Of a DNA stretch of 64,000 bases, positions 45,033 through 54,192 are shown in pieces. The translations under genes and the position numbers were made by a program. The stretch lies in NCBI GenBank assembly GCA_016720935.1, contig JADKJP010000006.1, positions 1 through 64,000 of the forward strand, in the 5' to 3' direction. Origin of the DNA: Bacteroidota bacterium (GTDB taxonomy: Bacteria; Bacteroidota; Bacteroidia; AKYH767-A; 2013-40CM-41-45). The notes below the pieces were generated by a model that had not been told where the DNA came from, searched no databases, and saw only the letters and a program-made list of their open reading frames with translations. The number at the start of each line of letters is the position of its first letter. The first letter of the stretch is position 1.

Positions 45033-45977
45033 ATGAAGACCTCCCTTTCGTTCTCTCTTCTCGTACTTGTTTGTGCCGGAATCTGGATTAGCTCCTGTGA
45101 TAAAGTAGATGCCCCTTACCGGAATGCTGCAAGTGTCGGTGTGGTGTATCTGAATAATGATACAGTTGTCATTGATGGTGATACACTCGGTTTTAACTCT
45201 GACAATTCTACTCCCGGAAAAAAAGTACTCGCTGAAGATTATACCGGAATTTTGTGTGGCAATTGTCCGTATGCTGGTGTTATGCTCAACGATACGATTC
45301 AACCACCATACGGTGACCGACTGGTTGTCGTTTCAGTACATGCGGGCTTTTTCGCGGAACCGTGTCCAAGTGGATTGGCATGCCCGGGAAGCCAGCCTGC
45401 GGGAGCTTTCACCAATGATTTCAGAACTACAACAGGTGAAGAATGGGATCACAATTTCGGGAATTCAAATGCCGGAAATCCGAACGGACTCATTGATCGA
45501 ATCGGATTCCCAACTTCACAGCAGGTAAAATCTCCATCTTCCTGGGCTACCGTCATCCAACAACGAAGCAACGTTTCAGCGCCTTTTGCCATTCGAATCA
45601 AACATACATTCGATGCTGCCACGAACCAACTGAAGATTGCTGTTCAGTCGAGAGCTGCAGCTGATCTGAATGGAAATTATAAACTCACTGTAATTCTTAC
45701 TGAAGACAGTTTGATCGACTGGCAGGAATGGTATCCTCCGGTTACTCCCGAATACGACCCGGATTATGTTCACCGCCATGTTTTACGCGCAGCTGTGAAT
45801 TCTGATTATGGTGAAATGGTCGCTTCCGGAGCAATCAGTAATGGTACAACCAAATTGCTTGGTTACAAATTTACCATGGACCCTGCCTGGGTCACCCGAC
45901 ACATGCGCATAGTCGCTTTTGTTTCCGAAGAATCCACCTATGAAGTAAAACAGGTGGAAGCTCAATGGGTGCAGTAA
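45033..45977 (+). CDS. Omp28-like outer-membrane lipoprotein
   Basis: A 314-residue lipoprotein. The lipobox is WISSC with the cysteine at residue 22. The Omp28 domain begins at KVLAEDYTGILCGNCPY (CGNC residues 75-78), a thioredoxin-like fold with a CxxC motif, and continues with VVVSVHAGFF and a C-terminal beta-sandwich. Omp28 proteins are surface lipoproteins of Bacteroidota. The CxxC here, with the TlpA-like gene upstream and the two redoxin paralogues nearby, ties it to a thiol-redox theme. Confidence 0.88.
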   Translation: MKTSLSFSLLVLVCAGIWISSCDKVDAPYRNAASVGVVYLNNDTVVIDGDTLGFNSDNSTPGKKVLAEDYTGILCGNCPYAGVMLNDTIQPPYGDRLVVVSVHAGFFAEPCPSGLACPGSQPAGAFTNDFRTTTGEEWDHNFGNSNAGNPNGLIDRIGFPTSQQVKSPSSWATVIQQRSNVSAPFAIRIKHTFDAATNQLKIAVQSRAAADLNGNYKLTVILTEDSLIDWQEWYPPVTPEYDPDYVHRHVLRAAVNSDYGEMVASGAISNGTTKLLGYKFTMDPAWVTRHMRIVAFVSEESTYEVKQVEAQWVQ

Positions 45978-46049
45978 TGCTCTCACAAATTGAGGTTTGA
46001 TGATCTGGAATTAATACTCTCTTCATCCGGTAAATTTATTTTCATGCTC

Positions 46050-46646
46050 ATGAAACAATGTTTGCTGATTTGTATTTTGTTTGTTGTCACAAAGATTGCA
46101 TCTGCGCAGGGATTTGATGCCGGTATTCGTGCCGGACTTACGGCGACACAGGTTTCAGGTGACAGGCTCACCGGGTACAACAAGGCAGGTGTGCTCCTTG
46201 GCGGTTTTGTAAGCAGAGATTTTTCGGAGAAAATTAGTTTGCGTTTCGAGATTCTGTTTATTCAAAAGGGCAGTCGTAAGCCGGTGAATACGGACGACAA
46301 TACTTATTACAGAATGCGTCTGCATTATGCGGAAGTACCCATTCTTCTTTTGTTTAACGCGACAAAAAAAATAAGTCTGGAAGCCGGGCCATCCTTCGGA
46401 TCACTTGTGTTTTCTCAGGAGGATAATCAGTTAGGTGAAATTTTTGGAGCACCTGCTTTCAAGAAATTTGAAATTTCTGCAAATGCCGGTGTGCTTTTTC
46501 ATCTCTCCGATCACTGGATGGCGGATGCCCGTTACAATTGGTCTTTAACAACCATTCGTCCATACGAGGGAAATTACAACTACAATTTTTTTGACCAGGG
46601 TCAGTACAATTCAGTAGTAGAGGCTTCGTTTTTATATAAGTTCTGA
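46050..46646 (+). CDS. Outer-membrane beta-barrel protein (PorT-like family)
   Basis: A 198-residue exported barrel. The start was set at MKQCLLICILFVVTKIASAQ, a clean signal peptide; the longer frame adds 20 non-signal residues. The barrel pattern includes FDAGIRAGLTATQVSGD, RLHYAEVPILLLFNATKK and a C-terminal strand ending YKF. This is the common outer-membrane beta-barrel (PF13568) type of Bacteroidota. It follows the Omp28-like gene by 72 bases. No specific partner can be named. Confidence 0.8.
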   Translation: MKQCLLICILFVVTKIASAQGFDAGIRAGLTATQVSGDRLTGYNKAGVLLGGFVSRDFSEKISLRFEILFIQKGSRKPVNTDDNTYYRMRLHYAEVPILLLFNATKKISLEAGPSFGSLVFSQEDNQLGEIFGAPAFKKFEISANAGVLFHLSDHWMADARYNWSLTTIRPYEGNYNYNFFDQGQYNSVVEASFLYKF

Positions 46647-46881
46647 GTTTCCCCTCCTTTGTCTCTTTTATTTTTCAATTGCGGGAGAAAAGCTTTTTTT
46701 AAATTATAATTCCTGAATAAAATTTGTTTTTATATAGTGCTCCTGTTAATTTATGTTATGGAATTATGTTTTGTCATTTGGATTTTTGCAAGAATGTATT
46801 GAACGGAAAAGTTTTGAGATGCATAACGAGAATAATATAGGCTATTGAGTATTCAAATAAAATCTGACGAATTCATCCCTC

Positions 46882-46911
46882 TTGCTTTTTATTGTAATTG
46901 CACTACATTTG
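46882..46911 (+). promoter_or_regulatory. Bacteroidota promoter: TTG, 19-base spacer, TACATTTG
   Basis: TTG at 46882-46884 and TACATTTG at 46904-46911 with a 19-base spacer. This is a full match to the consensus for the primary sigma factor of Bacteroidota. It lies 27 bases before the DUF1761 gene. The rest of the 292-base gap (46647-46938) shows no gene. Confidence 0.75.
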
Positions 46912-46938
46912 AAAAATTAACCTTTAAAATTTAAACCT

Positions 46939-47439
46939 ATGAGCTTTAACTGGATCGTAATTATTCTTTCCGCATTAATTCCTCTTGTTGTTGGTGCATT
47001 ATGGTATAGTCCAATGATGTTTTTAAATGCCTGGTTAGCTGCAAGTGGTTTGAATCAGGAACAATTGAAAGGCGCCAACATGATGAAAATATTTGGACTT
47101 ACATTTTTGTTTAGTCTGATGATTGCGTTGGCTGTAAATTTTCTGGTAATCCATCAGTGGTCGATCTATTCTATTTTAGCGGGTGATCCTACAATGTCCG
47201 ATCCCAATTCAGAAACAGGAAAATTCATTAGTGATTTCATGGCAAAGAATGGTCAGAATTTCCGAACATTTAAACATGGAGTTTTTCATGGTGTTGAGTT
47301 TGCCTTACTCCTGATCTTCCCGATTCTGGGAATCAATAGCCTCTTTGAACGCCGACCATTTAAATACACATTAATCCATACAGGATACTGGATGGTTACC
47401 ATCGCGCTGATGGGTGGTGTGATTTGTCAGTTTATGTAA
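46939..47439 (+). CDS. DUF1761 membrane protein
   Basis: A 166-residue integral membrane protein with four helices (about residues 5-22, 52-72, 108-128 and 146-165). The DUF1761 pattern is visible at the N-terminus (WYSPMMFLNAWL) and in the loop KHGVFHGVEFALLLIFPI. The family is widespread and its function is unknown to me. It has its own promoter and seems to be a single-gene unit. Confidence 0.82.
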   Translation: MSFNWIVIILSALIPLVVGALWYSPMMFLNAWLAASGLNQEQLKGANMMKIFGLTFLFSLMIALAVNFLVIHQWSIYSILAGDPTMSDPNSETGKFISDFMAKNGQNFRTFKHGVFHGVEFALLLIFPILGINSLFERRPFKYTLIHTGYWMVTIALMGGVICQFM

Positions 47440-47597
47440 TTGGTTTCTTTTCCGGTAATTGCGAAATATTCCGGTGAACTAAACGGAAATACATCTTTTT
47501 TCTGACCCCGAATTCCGAATTCAGGGGGAAATAGTCATTTCCTTCAATCTTCGTATATTCGTACTTTCTCCAGTGCCTGAAAAACAGGAAAAAATTC

Positions 47598-48503
47598 ATG
47601 AGATCAAACAAAACAGCATTTCCGGATAGCCCCCCGATCGATCAGATTGGTGTGGAAGAGCGAATTTCGCGTTTATCCAAGCGAAGTATTAAAAAAGAAT
47701 CAAAAGCGACGGCTCTCAGGCTCGCCTTAAGTATGGTTGATCTGACCACGCTGGAAGCAAAGGATACTCCGGGAAAAGTGAAGCAGCTTTGTACTAAGGC
47801 GATGCATCCACATGATGCTTTTCCGGGAATCCCTTCCGTGGCGGCAGTTTGTGTGTATCCAAACCTTGTAAAAGTTGCCAAAACCGCTCTTGCTGGTTCA
47901 TCTGTGAAAGTTGCCGCTGTAGCCACCGCATTTCCAAGCGGAATGTCGACTCGAAAAGTGAAACTGGAAGAAACCAAATGGGCAGTCAACGAAGGTGCCG
48001 ATGAAATTGATATGGTGATTTCAAGAGGACATTTTCTCTCTGGTGAATACAATTTTGTTTTCGATGAAATTGCCGCGGTTAAAGAAGCTTGCGGAGAGGC
48101 GCACTTGAAAGTTATCCTTGAAACAGGTGAGCTGAGTACGCTCGACAATGTCCGTATCGCCTCAGATATCGCGATGAATGCCGGGGCCGATTTCATAAAA
48201 ACTTCTACCGGGAAAATACAGCCGGCTGCCACTCTTCCGGTAACACTTGTGATGCTTGAAGCAATTCGGGATTTTTATTATTCTACCGGAAAAAAAATCG
48301 GAATGAAGCCGGCAGGAGGTATCGCCACCGCCAAGCTGGCTCTGAACTACCTGGTTGTACTCCGGGAAACATTGGGACATGACTGGCTGAACCCTGACAT
48401 GTTTCGTTTTGGAGCGAGTGCACTGGCGAATGATCTGCTCATGCAAATCGTCAAAGAAGAAACAGGTGTATACCAATCGATAGATTATTTCTCTAAAGAT
48501 TAA
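47598..48503 (+). CDS. deoC: Deoxyribose-phosphate aldolase
   Basis: DeoC splits 2-deoxyribose 5-phosphate into glyceraldehyde 3-phosphate and acetaldehyde. The Schiff-base lysine is K201 in FIKTSTGK, with the proton-relay lysine in GMKPAGGI near residue 236. DEIDMVISRG is near 135-144. Length is 301 residues, longer than the bacterial minimum because of an N-terminal extension. It is followed on the same strand, 28 bases downstream, by an aldehyde dehydrogenase; together they could take acetaldehyde onward. Confidence 0.94.
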   Translation: MRSNKTAFPDSPPIDQIGVEERISRLSKRSIKKESKATALRLALSMVDLTTLEAKDTPGKVKQLCTKAMHPHDAFPGIPSVAAVCVYPNLVKVAKTALAGSSVKVAAVATAFPSGMSTRKVKLEETKWAVNEGADEIDMVISRGHFLSGEYNFVFDEIAAVKEACGEAHLKVILETGELSTLDNVRIASDIAMNAGADFIKTSTGKIQPAATLPVTLVMLEAIRDFYYSTGKKIGMKPAGGIATAKLALNYLVVLRETLGHDWLNPDMFRFGASALANDLLMQIVKEETGVYQSIDYFSKD

Positions 48504-48531
48504 ACCAGGGAAAAATCAACCAGGCTAATTC

Positions 48532-50070
48532 ATGGCGAGTGAAAAAAATATTCAGATGAAGAAAGTTGTAAAAAATAAGACTGAAAGAAAAATAAAATTC
48601 CAGGCCAATGCCGCAGGAAAATCTCTTGGTGATACATGGGATTATGCTCCGGCTCCTGAAAGCAAGGATCATATCCGCCTGGATAAAAAATACGAACTGT
48701 TTATCAACGGAAAATTCACAGCGCCTTCGTCAGGAAAATATTTTGACACCATCAATCCTGCAACGGAAGGGAAACTTGCTGAGATCGCGGATGCAAACGA
48801 AAAAGATGTAGACAAAGCTGTCACCGCCGCGCGTAATGCCTACAATAATGTATGGTCAAAAATGCCTGCTAAAGAACGCGCGAAATATATTTACCGTATC
48901 GCCCGCGTGATGCAGGAACGTGCTCGCGAACTTGCCGTGATTGAGAGTATGGATGGCGGTAAACCTATCCGTGAATCACGCGACATTGACGTTCCGCTTG
49001 CAGCCGCACATTTCTTTTACTATGCAGGATGGGCGGATAAAATTGCTTACGCTGTCCCGGGCGCAAGTGCAAAATCGCTTGGTGTAGCCGGACAAATTAT
49101 TCCATGGAATTTTCCATTGCTCATGGCGGCATGGAAAATTGCTCCCGCACTTGCTGCGGGAAATACCGTTGTTTTAAAACCTGCAGAAACAACTCCGCTT
49201 ACAGCACTAAAGCTTGCTGAGATCATCCAGGAAGCGGATCTTCCTCCCGGTGTTGTGAATATAATTACAGGTGCAGGTGCAACCGGCGCCGCTCTCGTGA
49301 ATCATCCGGATATTGATAAAATCGCGTTTACCGGTTCTACGGATGTCGGTAAGATTATTCAGAAAGCAATCGCCGGTACAAAGAAGAAATTTACTCTTGA
49401 ACTTGGTGGTAAAGCCGCGAATATCATTTTTGAAGATGCAGCGATTGATCAGGCAGTTGAAGGAATCATCAACGGAATCTTTTTCAACCAGGGTCACGTC
49501 TGCTGTGCCGGATCAAGATTGTTTGTTCAGGAATCTGTTGCGGATATCGTTATCCGAAAATTGAAAGACCGCATGGAAACCCTGATTGTTGGAGATCCAT
49601 TGGATAAAAATACCGACATCGGTGCGATCAATTCCAAAGATCAACTGGAGAAAATTAAAAAGTACATCAAGATTGGTGTGAACGAAGGCGGGAACATGTA
49701 TCAGGCAAATTGTTCAATTCCTTCAAAGGGATTTTTCTACAGACCTACTTTGTTTACCAATGTATCACAATCATCAAGAATTGTACAGGAAGAAATTTTC
49801 GGACCGGTACTCGCGATCCAGACTTTCCGGACTGTTGAAGAAGTGATAGAGAAAGCAAATAATATTCCTTACGGACTGAGTGGCGGAGTGTGGACTGACA
49901 AAGGATCGAAGATCTTTAAAGTTACTTCTCAAATCCGTGCAGGTGTAATCTGGGCGAATACCTATAATAAATTCGACCCGACTTCTCCATTCGGAGGATA
50001 CAAAGAAAGCGGAGTTGGCAGGGAAGGCGGATTGCACGGTATCATGCCTTATCTGAGCATTCAGAATTAA
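48532..50070 (+). CDS. Aldehyde dehydrogenase, active-site complete
   Basis: A 512-residue NAD(P)-dependent aldehyde dehydrogenase. PWNFP is at residues 191-195, the general-base glutamate is E290 in LELGGKAANI, and the catalytic cysteine is C324 in FNQGHVCCAG. The C-terminal FGGYKESGVGREGG segment is typical. The first 40 residues form a basic extension (KKVVKNKTERK). Position after deoC suggests oxidation of the acetaldehyde made by DeoC; other aldehydes are possible. The shortened paralogue downstream may be a partner. Confidence 0.93.
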   Translation: MASEKNIQMKKVVKNKTERKIKFQANAAGKSLGDTWDYAPAPESKDHIRLDKKYELFINGKFTAPSSGKYFDTINPATEGKLAEIADANEKDVDKAVTAARNAYNNVWSKMPAKERAKYIYRIARVMQERARELAVIESMDGGKPIRESRDIDVPLAAAHFFYYAGWADKIAYAVPGASAKSLGVAGQIIPWNFPLLMAAWKIAPALAAGNTVVLKPAETTPLTALKLAEIIQEADLPPGVVNIITGAGATGAALVNHPDIDKIAFTGSTDVGKIIQKAIAGTKKKFTLELGGKAANIIFEDAAIDQAVEGIINGIFFNQGHVCCAGSRLFVQESVADIVIRKLKDRMETLIVGDPLDKNTDIGAINSKDQLEKIKKYIKIGVNEGGNMYQANCSIPSKGFFYRPTLFTNVSQSSRIVQEEIFGPVLAIQTFRTVEEVIEKANNIPYGLSGGVWTDKGSKIFKVTSQIRAGVIWANTYNKFDPTSPFGGYKESGVGREGGLHGIMPYLSIQN

Positions 50071-50119
50071 TCATTTTGTAAAAAAGAATATTTGCATTTT
50101 AATATAATCGGAGCCAATC

Positions 50120-51049
50120 ATGGATCAGATAGAAAAAAGTAAAATAGAAGAACAAGCAATGGTTCAGTCCAACGGTCAGGCAGGAAAGAGTAAAAGAGTG
50201 GATGTGATGAAGACCTATAAATTGTATATCGATGGGAAATTTCCAAGAACGGAATCCGGACGATACTACATTTTGAAAAATTCGGATGGAGATACAATTG
50301 CCAATGTTTGTAAATCTTCACGCAAGGATTTCAGGGAGGCTGTTGTTGCCGCGCGTAAAGCGCAGCATGGATGGGCTTCCAAATCAGCTTACAATAAAGG
50401 ACAGATATTATATCGTATCGCGGAAATGCTGGAGTCAAGAAAAGCTCAGTTTGTCGCTGAACTGGTTTCGCAGGGATGTTCTGAAAGTTCCGCGAATGCG
50501 GAGGTAAATCATTCGATCGATCGTCTGGTTTATTACGCAGGTTGGAGCGACAAGTACCAGCAAGTGTTCAGTTCTGTCAATCCTGTCGAATCTTCACACT
50601 TTAACTTCTCTGTTCCTGAACCTACAGGTGTAGTGGCTATTTTGTCTCCTGAAAATTTTGGATTGATTGGACTGGTTTCCACAATAGCTCCAGCGATTGT
50701 AGGAGGAAATACGGTAATCATACTTGCATCCACAGCATTGCCATTAACTGCAATCACTTTCGCGGAGGTTTTGAATTCTTCCGACGTGCCGGGCGGAGTT
50801 GTAAATATTCTGACCGGAGAACGTTCAGAACTACTTTCTCATTTCGCCAATCACATGGATGTAAATGCAGTTGTTTATTGCGGGGATGATGCAGGAGAAA
50901 TTAAAAAGATCCAGGAACTTGCTTCCCTGAATGTAAAACGTCCATTGATCTATTCAAAAGATGATTGGATGAAAGATGATTCACAAAATCCATATCGTAT
51001 CATGGATCTTCAGGAAATTAAGACAACCTGGCATCCGATCGGACAATAA
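50120..51049 (+). CDS. Shortened aldehyde dehydrogenase paralogue lacking the catalytic half
   Basis: A 309-residue protein aligned with about the first 290 residues of the neighbouring dehydrogenase: YIDGKFPRTESGRYY, VVAARKAQHGWASKSAYN, YYAGWSDKY, DVPGGVVNILTG. The cofactor motif PWNFP is SPENF here, and the usual KPAETTP lysine is lost (ASTALP). The frame ends before the glutamate and cysteine of the active site. The remaining sequence is clean, with no frameshift scars, so it looks like a kept pseudoenzyme rather than a broken gene. It may stabilise or regulate the active enzyme in a mixed oligomer. Confidence 0.8.
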   Translation: MDQIEKSKIEEQAMVQSNGQAGKSKRVDVMKTYKLYIDGKFPRTESGRYYILKNSDGDTIANVCKSSRKDFREAVVAARKAQHGWASKSAYNKGQILYRIAEMLESRKAQFVAELVSQGCSESSANAEVNHSIDRLVYYAGWSDKYQQVFSSVNPVESSHFNFSVPEPTGVVAILSPENFGLIGLVSTIAPAIVGGNTVIILASTALPLTAITFAEVLNSSDVPGGVVNILTGERSELLSHFANHMDVNAVVYCGDDAGEIKKIQELASLNVKRPLIYSKDDWMKDDSQNPYRIMDLQEIKTTWHPIGQ

Positions 51050-51124
51050 ACTTTCAGGATTAATTTTCTGAAAAAACAGAAAAGCCCTGACAGGATTCTC
51101 CACCTCAATAAATTTAAACCGGGA

Positions 51125-51715
51125 TTGAACCTTCACAAGCACGAACACCGCATCAGCAAGGCAGAACGCTCCGCCTTAATGGGACAAACTCCTCTCATCA
51201 TCTGGCTTACCGGATTGAGTGGTTCGGGTAAAAGCACCATTGCGGGCTTGTTGGAAGAAGCTTTGTATAAAGAAGGCAAAAAGACTTATCTTCTTGACGG
51301 AGATAATGTCCGTTTCGGTCTCAACAAGGATCTTGGATTTTCAGAAGGAGATAGAAAAGAAAATATGCGGCGCATCGCTGAAGTTGCCAAGTTGATGCTT
51401 GATGCAGGACTTATCGTAATCACCGCTTTCATTTCACCATTCCGTGAAGAACGAGACCTGATTAGAAAACTTGTCGGTCCCGGTGAGTTCATAGAAGTCT
51501 TCATCGATACACCGTTGGAAGAATGTGAAAAACGAGATCCAAAAGGATTGTATAAAAAAGTAAGAACCGGCGAACTTCAACACTTCACCGGCATCGATTC
51601 TCCCTATGAAGCTCCATTGCATCCGGAACTAAATATTCAAACCATTAACCAAACACCTGCAGAAAGCGCAAAACAGATTCTTGAGTATCTACAGTCGAGA
51701 ATAGAAAATAAATAA
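51125..51715 (+). CDS. cysC: Adenylylsulfate kinase
   Basis: CysC phosphorylates adenosine 5'-phosphosulfate (APS) to 3'-phosphoadenylylsulfate (PAPS). The P-loop GLSGSGKST is at residues 30-38; the family segments DGDNVRFGLNKDLGF, ENMRRIAEVAKL and FISPFREERD follow. Length is 196 residues. The start is a TTG; no ATG is available upstream in frame. It opens the sulfate-activation series cysC-cysD-cysN-cysQ. No reductive genes (cysH, cysI, cysJ) are in the window, which points to PAPS used for sulfation. Confidence 0.95.
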   Translation: MNLHKHEHRISKAERSALMGQTPLIIWLTGLSGSGKSTIAGLLEEALYKEGKKTYLLDGDNVRFGLNKDLGFSEGDRKENMRRIAEVAKLMLDAGLIVITAFISPFREERDLIRKLVGPGEFIEVFIDTPLEECEKRDPKGLYKKVRTGELQHFTGIDSPYEAPLHPELNIQTINQTPAESAKQILEYLQSRIENK

Positions 51716-51721
51716 AATTAA

Positions 51722-51816
51722 GGGACGAGGGTCGAATTAAATTTCATACCAACAACCCAAAACTAAATCTAAAATCTAGAATCTAAAATCTAAAATCTAA
51801 TAACCAACAACCAACA
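51722..51816. repeat. Heptamer tract between cysC and cysD
   Basis: Contains GGGACGAGGG and then about five copies of AAAATCT-type units and a few AACAACC units, the same words as in tracts 40 kb away. It starts 7 bases after the cysC stop. Confidence 0.85.
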
Positions 51817-52722
51817 ATGTTCAGCTACCGTCTCGACCATCTTCGTGAACTTGAATCGGAGAGCATCTTCGTGCTTCGCGAAGTTGCTGCCCAGTTTGAG
51901 CGGCCGGCATTGTTGTTTAGCGGAGGAAAAGATTCCATTGTCGTCTCCTATCTGGCGATGAAGGCGTTTTATCCGGCTCGTGTACCATTTCCCTTGTTAC
52001 ACATTGATACCGGACATAATTTTACAGAGACAATAGAGTTTCGGGATCATTGGGTAAAAAAGCTCGACATGAATCTTCTGGTTCGTAAAGTTCAGGATTC
52101 AATCGATAAAGGAAGAGTAAAAGAAGAAAAAGGAATTCATGCAAGTCGAAATGCATTACAAACTGTAACATTGTTGGACGCGATCAATGAATTGAAAATT
52201 GATGCAGCCATCGGAGGAGCAAGACGAGATGAAGAGAAAGCGCGTGCAAAAGAACGTTTCTTTTCGCATCGTGATGAATTTGGACAATGGGATCCGAAAA
52301 ATCAACGCCCTGAATTGTGGAATCTTTTTAACGGAAGAAAACACATAGGCGAGCATTTCCGGATTTTTCCGTTAAGTAACTGGACTGAGCTGGATGTATG
52401 GCGATATATTCAAAAGGAAAGAATTGAATTGCCCTCATTATACTTCTCACACAAAAGAAAAGTATTTGAAAGAAACGGAAATCTCTATGCACTTGCGGAT
52501 TTCATGCACCTTGCTCCTGATGAAAAGGCGGAAAATAAAGTTGTCCGCTTCCGAACGATAGGGGACATGACCTGCACCGGTGCAGTTGAATCGACAGCTA
52601 CTTCCCTGGACGAAATCATCGCGGAAGTCGCTACTTCAAGAGTCACCGAACGCGGAACCCGAATCGACGACCAACGATCTGAATCAGCGATGGAGGATAG
52701 GAAGAAGCAGGGGTATTTTTAG
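51817..52722 (+). CDS. cysD: Sulfate adenylyltransferase subunit 2
   Basis: CysD makes APS from sulfate and ATP with the GTPase CysN. The PP-loop motif SGGKDS is at residues 35-40, with GGARRDEEKARAKER near residue 130 and the C-terminal TCTGAVESTATSLDEIIAEV. Length is 301 residues, normal. The start is the ATG at 51817. A repeat tract begins at the base after its stop codon. CysN follows. Confidence 0.96.
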   Translation: MFSYRLDHLRELESESIFVLREVAAQFERPALLFSGGKDSIVVSYLAMKAFYPARVPFPLLHIDTGHNFTETIEFRDHWVKKLDMNLLVRKVQDSIDKGRVKEEKGIHASRNALQTVTLLDAINELKIDAAIGGARRDEEKARAKERFFSHRDEFGQWDPKNQRPELWNLFNGRKHIGEHFRIFPLSNWTELDVWRYIQKERIELPSLYFSHKRKVFERNGNLYALADFMHLAPDEKAENKVVRFRTIGDMTCTGAVESTATSLDEIIAEVATSRVTERGTRIDDQRSESAMEDRKKQGYF

Positions 52723-52790
52723 TGGTTGGTGCTTGGTGTTTGGTGCTTGGTGGTTAGTGCTTAGTGCTTAGTGGTTGGAGTTTGGCATCG
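52723..52790. repeat. Heptamer tract between cysD and cysN (GGTGCTT/AGTGCTT)
   Basis: About eight copies of a 7-base unit, GGTGCTT/AGTGCTT/GGTGTTT, beginning at the base after the cysD stop (TAG 52720-52722). A second stretch to 52898 has no clear repeats except CCCGGAACTCGAAAC, which recalls the CCGGAACT words of other tracts. Confidence 0.85.
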
Positions 52791-52898
52791 CATACTTGAA
52801 ACCAGGTATCAAGTATAAAGTAACAGAAATTAATATTTATTTGAAATACGGAGAACTAAAATTAACTCGGAGCCCGGAACTCGAAACACAAAAAAATT

Positions 52899-54158
52899 TT
52901 GTCAAACAGAAGCGACATAGAACTATTGCGATTCACCACTTGTGGAAGTGTTGATGATGGGAAAAGTACACTCATCGGACGCTTGCTGCTGGATACGAAA
53001 AACATTTTTGATGATCAATATGCTTCTATCAAATCTACAAGCGAACAGCGTGGGTTTACAGATGTAGATTTGAGTCTCCTCACAGACGGACTTAAAGCTG
53101 AGCGGGAACAGGGAATTACTATCGATGTAGCTTATCGCTATTTTTCTACTCCCAAACGAAAATTTATTATTGCCGATACACCCGGGCATATTCAGTATAC
53201 CCGCAACATGGTGACAGGTGCTTCTACCGCCAACCTGGCGCTAATTCTCATCGACGCCAGAAAGGGAATGGTAGAACAAACCTGTCGTCACGCGTTTATC
53301 GCTTCACTCCTTAGAATTCCCCACATTGTTGTTTGTATCAATAAAATGGATTTGGTGGATTACAGTCGTGAAGTGTACGAAAAAATTGTTGATGATTTCC
53401 GCATGTTTTCTTCCCGACTCGATGTACAGGATGTTCAGTTTATTCCTGTGAGCGCGAAGTTCGGTGATAATGTTGTGACCCGCTCTCAGAAAATGGATTG
53501 GTATGAAGGAACCACATTGATGTTTCATCTCGAAAATGTACACATCAGTGGTGATATCAATCATATCGATTGCAGGTTTCCGATTCAATATGTTGTGCGG
53601 CCACAGCAGGATCAATACCACGACTACCGTGGTTATGCAGGAAAAATAGCAGGAGGCGTTTTTCGAAACGGTGATCGTGTCCTGGTGCTGCCTTCCGGAT
53701 TCAGCAGTCGGATCAAAAGCATTGACACATTTGATGGTGAAGTCATGGAAGCATTCGCGCCAATGTCAGTGACCATGCTTCTGGAAGATGAGATTGATGT
53801 GAGCCGGGGCGATATGATTGTGAGAGAAAATAATTCACCCCAGGTAGGACAGGATATCGACCTGATGATCTGCTGGCTCAACGAAAAGAAACTCGAGGTC
53901 GGAAACAGGTATTTGTTGAAGCACACTTCCAGAGAAGTACGCTGCATGGTTAAAGACATTCGTTATAAAATAGATATCAATACACTTCGGAGAAACGAAG
54001 AAGATAAAATCTTTGGAATGAATGATATTGGTCGCATTCAGTTGCGGACAACTTCTCCTTTATTCTTTGATAGTTACCGGAGAAACAGGAATACAGGAAG
54101 TCTGATCCTTATCGATGAGGCAACGAATGAAACTGTCGGAGCAGGAATGATCCTGTAG
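52899..54158 (+). CDS. cysN: Sulfate adenylyltransferase subunit 1 (GTPase)
   Basis: CysN is the GTPase that powers APS synthesis by CysD. The G1 motif GSVDDGKS is at residues 16-23, the G3 DTPGH at 93-97, and the G4 NKMD at 148-151. Elongation-factor-like beta-barrel domains follow (HTSREVRCMVKDIRYK). Length is 419 residues, with no fused CysC domain, consistent with the separate cysC here. The start is a TTG, reached through the repeat tract after cysD. Followed by cysQ after 34 bases. Confidence 0.95.
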   Translation: MSNRSDIELLRFTTCGSVDDGKSTLIGRLLLDTKNIFDDQYASIKSTSEQRGFTDVDLSLLTDGLKAEREQGITIDVAYRYFSTPKRKFIIADTPGHIQYTRNMVTGASTANLALILIDARKGMVEQTCRHAFIASLLRIPHIVVCINKMDLVDYSREVYEKIVDDFRMFSSRLDVQDVQFIPVSAKFGDNVVTRSQKMDWYEGTTLMFHLENVHISGDINHIDCRFPIQYVVRPQQDQYHDYRGYAGKIAGGVFRNGDRVLVLPSGFSSRIKSIDTFDGEVMEAFAPMSVTMLLEDEIDVSRGDMIVRENNSPQVGQDIDLMICWLNEKKLEVGNRYLLKHTSREVRCMVKDIRYKIDINTLRRNEEDKIFGMNDIGRIQLRTTSPLFFDSYRRNRNTGSLILIDEATNETVGAGMIL

Positions 54159-54192
54159 TTCACTTTTGCCAATATCTTGTAGACTGATTTAA

